A stretch of 64,000 nt of DNA from Cyanoderma ruficeps. Its lineage: Eukaryota > Chordata > Aves > Passeriformes > Timaliidae. The notes below the pieces were generated by a model that did not search any database, was not told the origin of the DNA, and saw only the letters and a program-made list of their open reading frames with translations. Both the position numbers and the translations under genes were made by a program. Of the stretch, positions 61,020 through 64,000 are shown one piece after another (the first letter of the stretch is position 1; each line of letters opens with the position of its first letter). The DNA lies in NCBI GenBank assembly GCA_008694505.1, contig VZDJ01000301.1, forward strand, positions 4,236,850-4,300,849. The letters are read 5' to 3'.

Positions 61020-61700
61020 AATGAATAAATTAGCACCGCTGAAGGGGGAAATAAATGTTAGAGGGAGCCGCCAAGACCCACGGCGAATTTTGTCGTGGAA
61101 AGTTGTTTCGCGGGTCAAGAATTGCGCGCCCGAAAGTCGCCCCGTTACCTAGTTTGGGACCTGGTTACGACTGTAACAACTCGAAGAGAACCCCAAAGCA
61201 GTAGAAAGTGCTTAGACAATAGGGCTCTGCGGGAAAGTTGTTAGTCAGTGACTGTGTTTGTCTACCTTTCTATAGGAATTAATGCCACAGTTCTCTGTGC
61301 CTCTGTAGCCTGGACTGACAGTAATCCACCTCTGTGACTTCTGCCCTTTGTGTTTTCACAAAACTCGGCTCACTTGTAGCACGACAACAGCACAGAATAA
61401 TGACTTTAACCTTCAAACGTTCTTTAATTAGCTTTTTCAGCAAACTAAAAGATGCTCAAATGAGCCCTTTGACAAAAACTGACCTGAGCCTTCAAATTCT
61501 ACTTTCACTTTTGGGACTAAGACGTTATTGGTTCGCAACTCGTCTGAAGTCATCTAATAAGGGATTATTTAGGAACTATTACCCACACGCCAATTAAAGC
61601 CTCTCCGATGAAATTCGGGAGACAAAGATAAGCATCAAAACGGAAAATTAAACTATTTGCACATGGCTTGTTTTTCAACAACCCATTTTGCATCTCAGGA
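61020..61700. promoter_or_regulatory. AT-rich candidate conserved block
   Basis: A repeat-poor AT-rich block between two CpG islands, with several TCF/LEF-like cores (CTTCAAACG, CCTTCAAATT), a TTAATTAGC homeodomain core near 61422-61430 and CTTTGTG near 61346. No coding signal is seen. Its function is unknown. Confidence 0.3.
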
Positions 61701-61714
61701 TAAACATCTTCTCC

Positions 61715-61880
61715 CCAGCTCGCTCCGCCGGAGCGGGGAGGGTGCGGGGAGCCTCTCCCGGGGCGGCCGCGGAGCTGCGGCTGCGGCCCCGGCGGAGCGA
61801 CCGCGCCAGCTCCGCGCTCCTCCGCGCAGGGGCGGCGCTGCCGGGGCCGGGGAGCTTTGCTCGCCAGGCTGAACGCGAAC
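61715..61880. other. Small CpG island
   Basis: A 165-bp CpG-dense segment within AT-rich surroundings. Confidence 0.6.
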
Positions 61881-62099
61881 AGGGGACTCGGATGGAGGGT
61901 GGCAGAGTTCATCTCCAGCCGCCGAGTTCAGGCAGCCTCCCGTCATTTTGCAACAGCCTTTACACGTTCAGGAGTGGGGGGGAAGTGGCAGAAAGGAGAC
62001 AAGCGTGTCAAAGTTCAGGAAATCGTGCAAGAAGTTTTCTAGGATTCTCGAAGAAAGTGCCGCTCTTCCTGAAGAACTATTTTATTTCTTAGAGCGGGG

Positions 62100-63080
62100 A
62101 AGGAGAGAGATTAGTGGGGAATGCCTATTTTGAACCCAGGGTGGTTCTTTGGGATAAGTGGGAACCAGGCTCTGAATAGTTTAAAACTGACTTATCAATG
62201 AAAAATGATTTTTTTTTCCCTTTCCAGAGAGAACAACCCGATGGTTCATAAATCTCACGTTGTTCTTAACCGCTGTGTACAACAAATTTTGTAAAGAGTT
62301 TCCAGGCAAATTACAGCAGCATCCTACGGCAAGCTGACAAAGAGATTCCAGGAATGCCACGCATCTGGGAGGGAAATACGAATCCCTCTCTTTAGCCCGA
62401 AGCACGAAATTGGCTTAAAGCTCATTTTGCAGATAACCAGAAACGAAATCACCAGTGTGTGGACCGGGTCGCTACAACTTTATAACGCTTCTCAGCAATT
62501 TCTAAGACTTTCTGGAGGGAAAGAAAAACAAACAAACAAAAGTTAAAAAGTGAACCGCATATTGGAAGGGCTCTGAGAGGAATTCGCGTATCAACATGCA
62601 TTTTTCGCCCTGGTCTGAGGAGGGCTGGGCTCCCACACGGACATTGGTGCCTTTAAGTCTCTGTGCCGAGACCGATCCCACGGGGTGGGAAAATGAACGT
62701 CCTAGATTCTGACTTTCACAATTAATTTTAGGCTTGGAGAAACAACTCCCAACAAAAAGAAAAACATCCAAACCCAGACCACCTGCATCCAGGTGGATTG
62801 ATAAAATAACGGGTTACTCCAAATTGGCTATATATAGATATATCTCTAGGTTCCATATTCCAACAGACCAGCAAGGCGTTGGCCGGGCACGGTCTCCCGT
62901 AGAGGGGCTGAGTGCCCGAGTCTGACCCCACACTGTGGCCAGAAAAAAAGAAATAACAATAATAATAATAATAATAAACTCCAGAATTTTGGAGTTCCTA
63001 CCCAGGACAAAGCACTTAAGCTGTTTCAAAGCAGAGGGGGAAGACAGGCTGCTGCTGGTATTTCTCGCCCCAGCCAATAT
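62100..63080. other. AT-rich noncoding stretch
   Basis: No gene is recognised. The stretch includes a short AAT repeat (about 62953-62978) and an AT-rich TATATATAGATATATC stretch near 62829. The rest is ordinary mixed sequence that may include conserved blocks. Confidence 0.4.
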
Positions 63081-63640
63081 TTCTGCCCTTGCCGTGCCCG
63101 CGGTGTCTCCGCCACCGCTCAGCCCCAGCCTGTGCCGCGCACGGCCCGCGCTGCCCTCGCCGGGGCTCCCAGGTTAATCTTCCCCGGAGGAGCTGAGCTT
63201 CACACCACCCGGGACAAGCCCTTCTTTCGCACCCTGGCCCGCTGACAAGAGGGTTAAGGTTCAGTACCGGCGGGCTGCCCGGGGGCCGGGCGGGGAGCAC
63301 GGCAGAGCCCAGGCGCGGTGCGGAGCGCGGATCTCCCGCGCCCCCCGAGCAGCGCTCGTTCGGCCACCCCGCGTGTCCTCCGGGACCCCTTTCCTGCGAG
63401 AAGCGGCTTCCCAATCTGTTTCCACAAGTTCTCAGCCTCTCGCCTCACTTTAGCGGCGCTCATGTTTTTTTTAACCAAAAAGCTGCGAGCGGGAGCCGCG
63501 ATGCGGTGCCCGTGTGTGCTCCAGGGATACACACCCCGGGAATTCCGGACACTCTTCCCACAACGCTGCAGCCTCAGCGGAACCCTCGGGACGCACCGGC
63601 GGCAGGGTTTGTCTGGCTGCTGCCCCCAGCCCTCAGGGAC
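63080..63640. other. CpG-rich segment near the right edge
   Basis: A CpG-bearing segment (strongest 63090-63170 and 63265-63375). No transcript is recognised. Confidence 0.6.
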
Positions 63641-63779
63641 AGGAAGGTAGAAAATCCTTTTACCCCAAAGCAAAGAAGCTGTAGCACACGAGCGTGGCTC
63701 TCGAGGAGCGGCAGGTTTGCAGGGCAGGCCGGCCTTTTGCTGCACGGAAAGCTACGGAAGAACTTTGGATGTGCCTCCT

Positions 63780-64000
63780 AAAATTGCAGAGTTTTCTTCT
63801 GTTTAAAGTTTTTTTTTCTTTTCTTTTTTTTTTTTTTTCCGTGGTTGCTGTAAGAGAGTCTGCCGATTTACTGCCTCAACACTTAGGGCAATAATGTTGC
63901 TATGGGTAGGTGTGGTACTAAATATGCCTTTAGTGAAAGGTGACCACTCGGTATAAGATAAATTTCTCCTGGGAAGAAGAGCAGAAAGCATAGCACCAGT
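63780..64000. other. Right edge, T-rich tract and AT-rich sequence
   Basis: A polypyrimidine/T-rich run (about 63808-63838) is followed by AT-rich sequence to the window end. No gene is recognised. Confidence 0.5.

Overview
The window is vertebrate genomic DNA, most likely from a bird. It carries one recognisable protein-coding gene, the single-exon transcription factor gene SOX2, on the minus strand (CDS 48382-49329, inferred mRNA about 47317-49739). The predicted protein is 315 residues, the length I recall for chicken SOX2 (human is 317). The few transposon traces, the many CpG-rich islands and one LTR of avian ERVL-like appearance also fit a bird. The exact species cannot be told. Single Ns and short N runs beside homopolymers show an imperfectly resolved assembly.

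Layout. (1) Positions 1 to about 27,000 are mostly AT-rich, CpG-poor and gene-free: one probable LTR (834-1381), a TTCC microsatellite (8462-8544), an isolated CpG-rich patch (8.1-9.5 kb), a few GC-rich patches and scattered AT-rich blocks with POU or SOX motifs. (2) From about 27.4 kb to the right edge the texture changes. Many CpG-rich islands alternate with AT-rich, motif-dense noncoding blocks, and I recognise no transposon there. This is the regulatory neighbourhood of SOX2. Because SOX2 is on the minus strand, its downstream side lies at lower coordinates and its upstream side at higher ones. (3) SOX2 sits at 47.3-49.8 kb with a recognisable core promoter (inverted CCAAT box, TATA-like element), a 5'UTR of about 410 nt, an uninterrupted CDS and a 3'UTR of about 1.06 kb ending at a conserved poly(A) signal. 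(4) About 4.1 kb downstream of the start site, at 45.60-45.66 kb, is a sequence I recognise as the counterpart of the mammalian SRR2 enhancer. Its E-box/homeodomain core is intact but its OCT-SOX half is diverged. (5) Further blocks are proposed as candidate enhancers from motif content and distance only: 35.0-35.4 kb (TCF/LEF sites, about +14.5 kb), 37.5-38.1 kb (SOX sites), 41.5-41.9 kb (CRE plus POU-like site), 51.1-53.0 kb (octamer and homeodomain palindrome, upstream), 54.9-55.3 kb (hairpin beside a SOX site), 56.2-57.1, 58.1-58.8, 60.0-60.5 and 61.0-61.7 kb.

How it fits together: one dosage-sensitive developmental regulator is embedded in a long noncoding domain whose blocks carry binding motifs for SOX, POU, TCF/LEF, CREB, PBX, RFX and CTCF factors. 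The SOX2-OT long noncoding RNA, which hosts SOX2 in its intron in other vertebrates, would run on the same (minus) strand here, but I could not identify any of its exons. I found no previously undescribed protein system. The observations most worth checking are regulatory: the altered SRR2, the CpG-island archipelago with its sharp left edge, the hairpin block upstream, G-quadruplex tracts in the SOX2 3'UTR and CTCF-like motifs around the gene.
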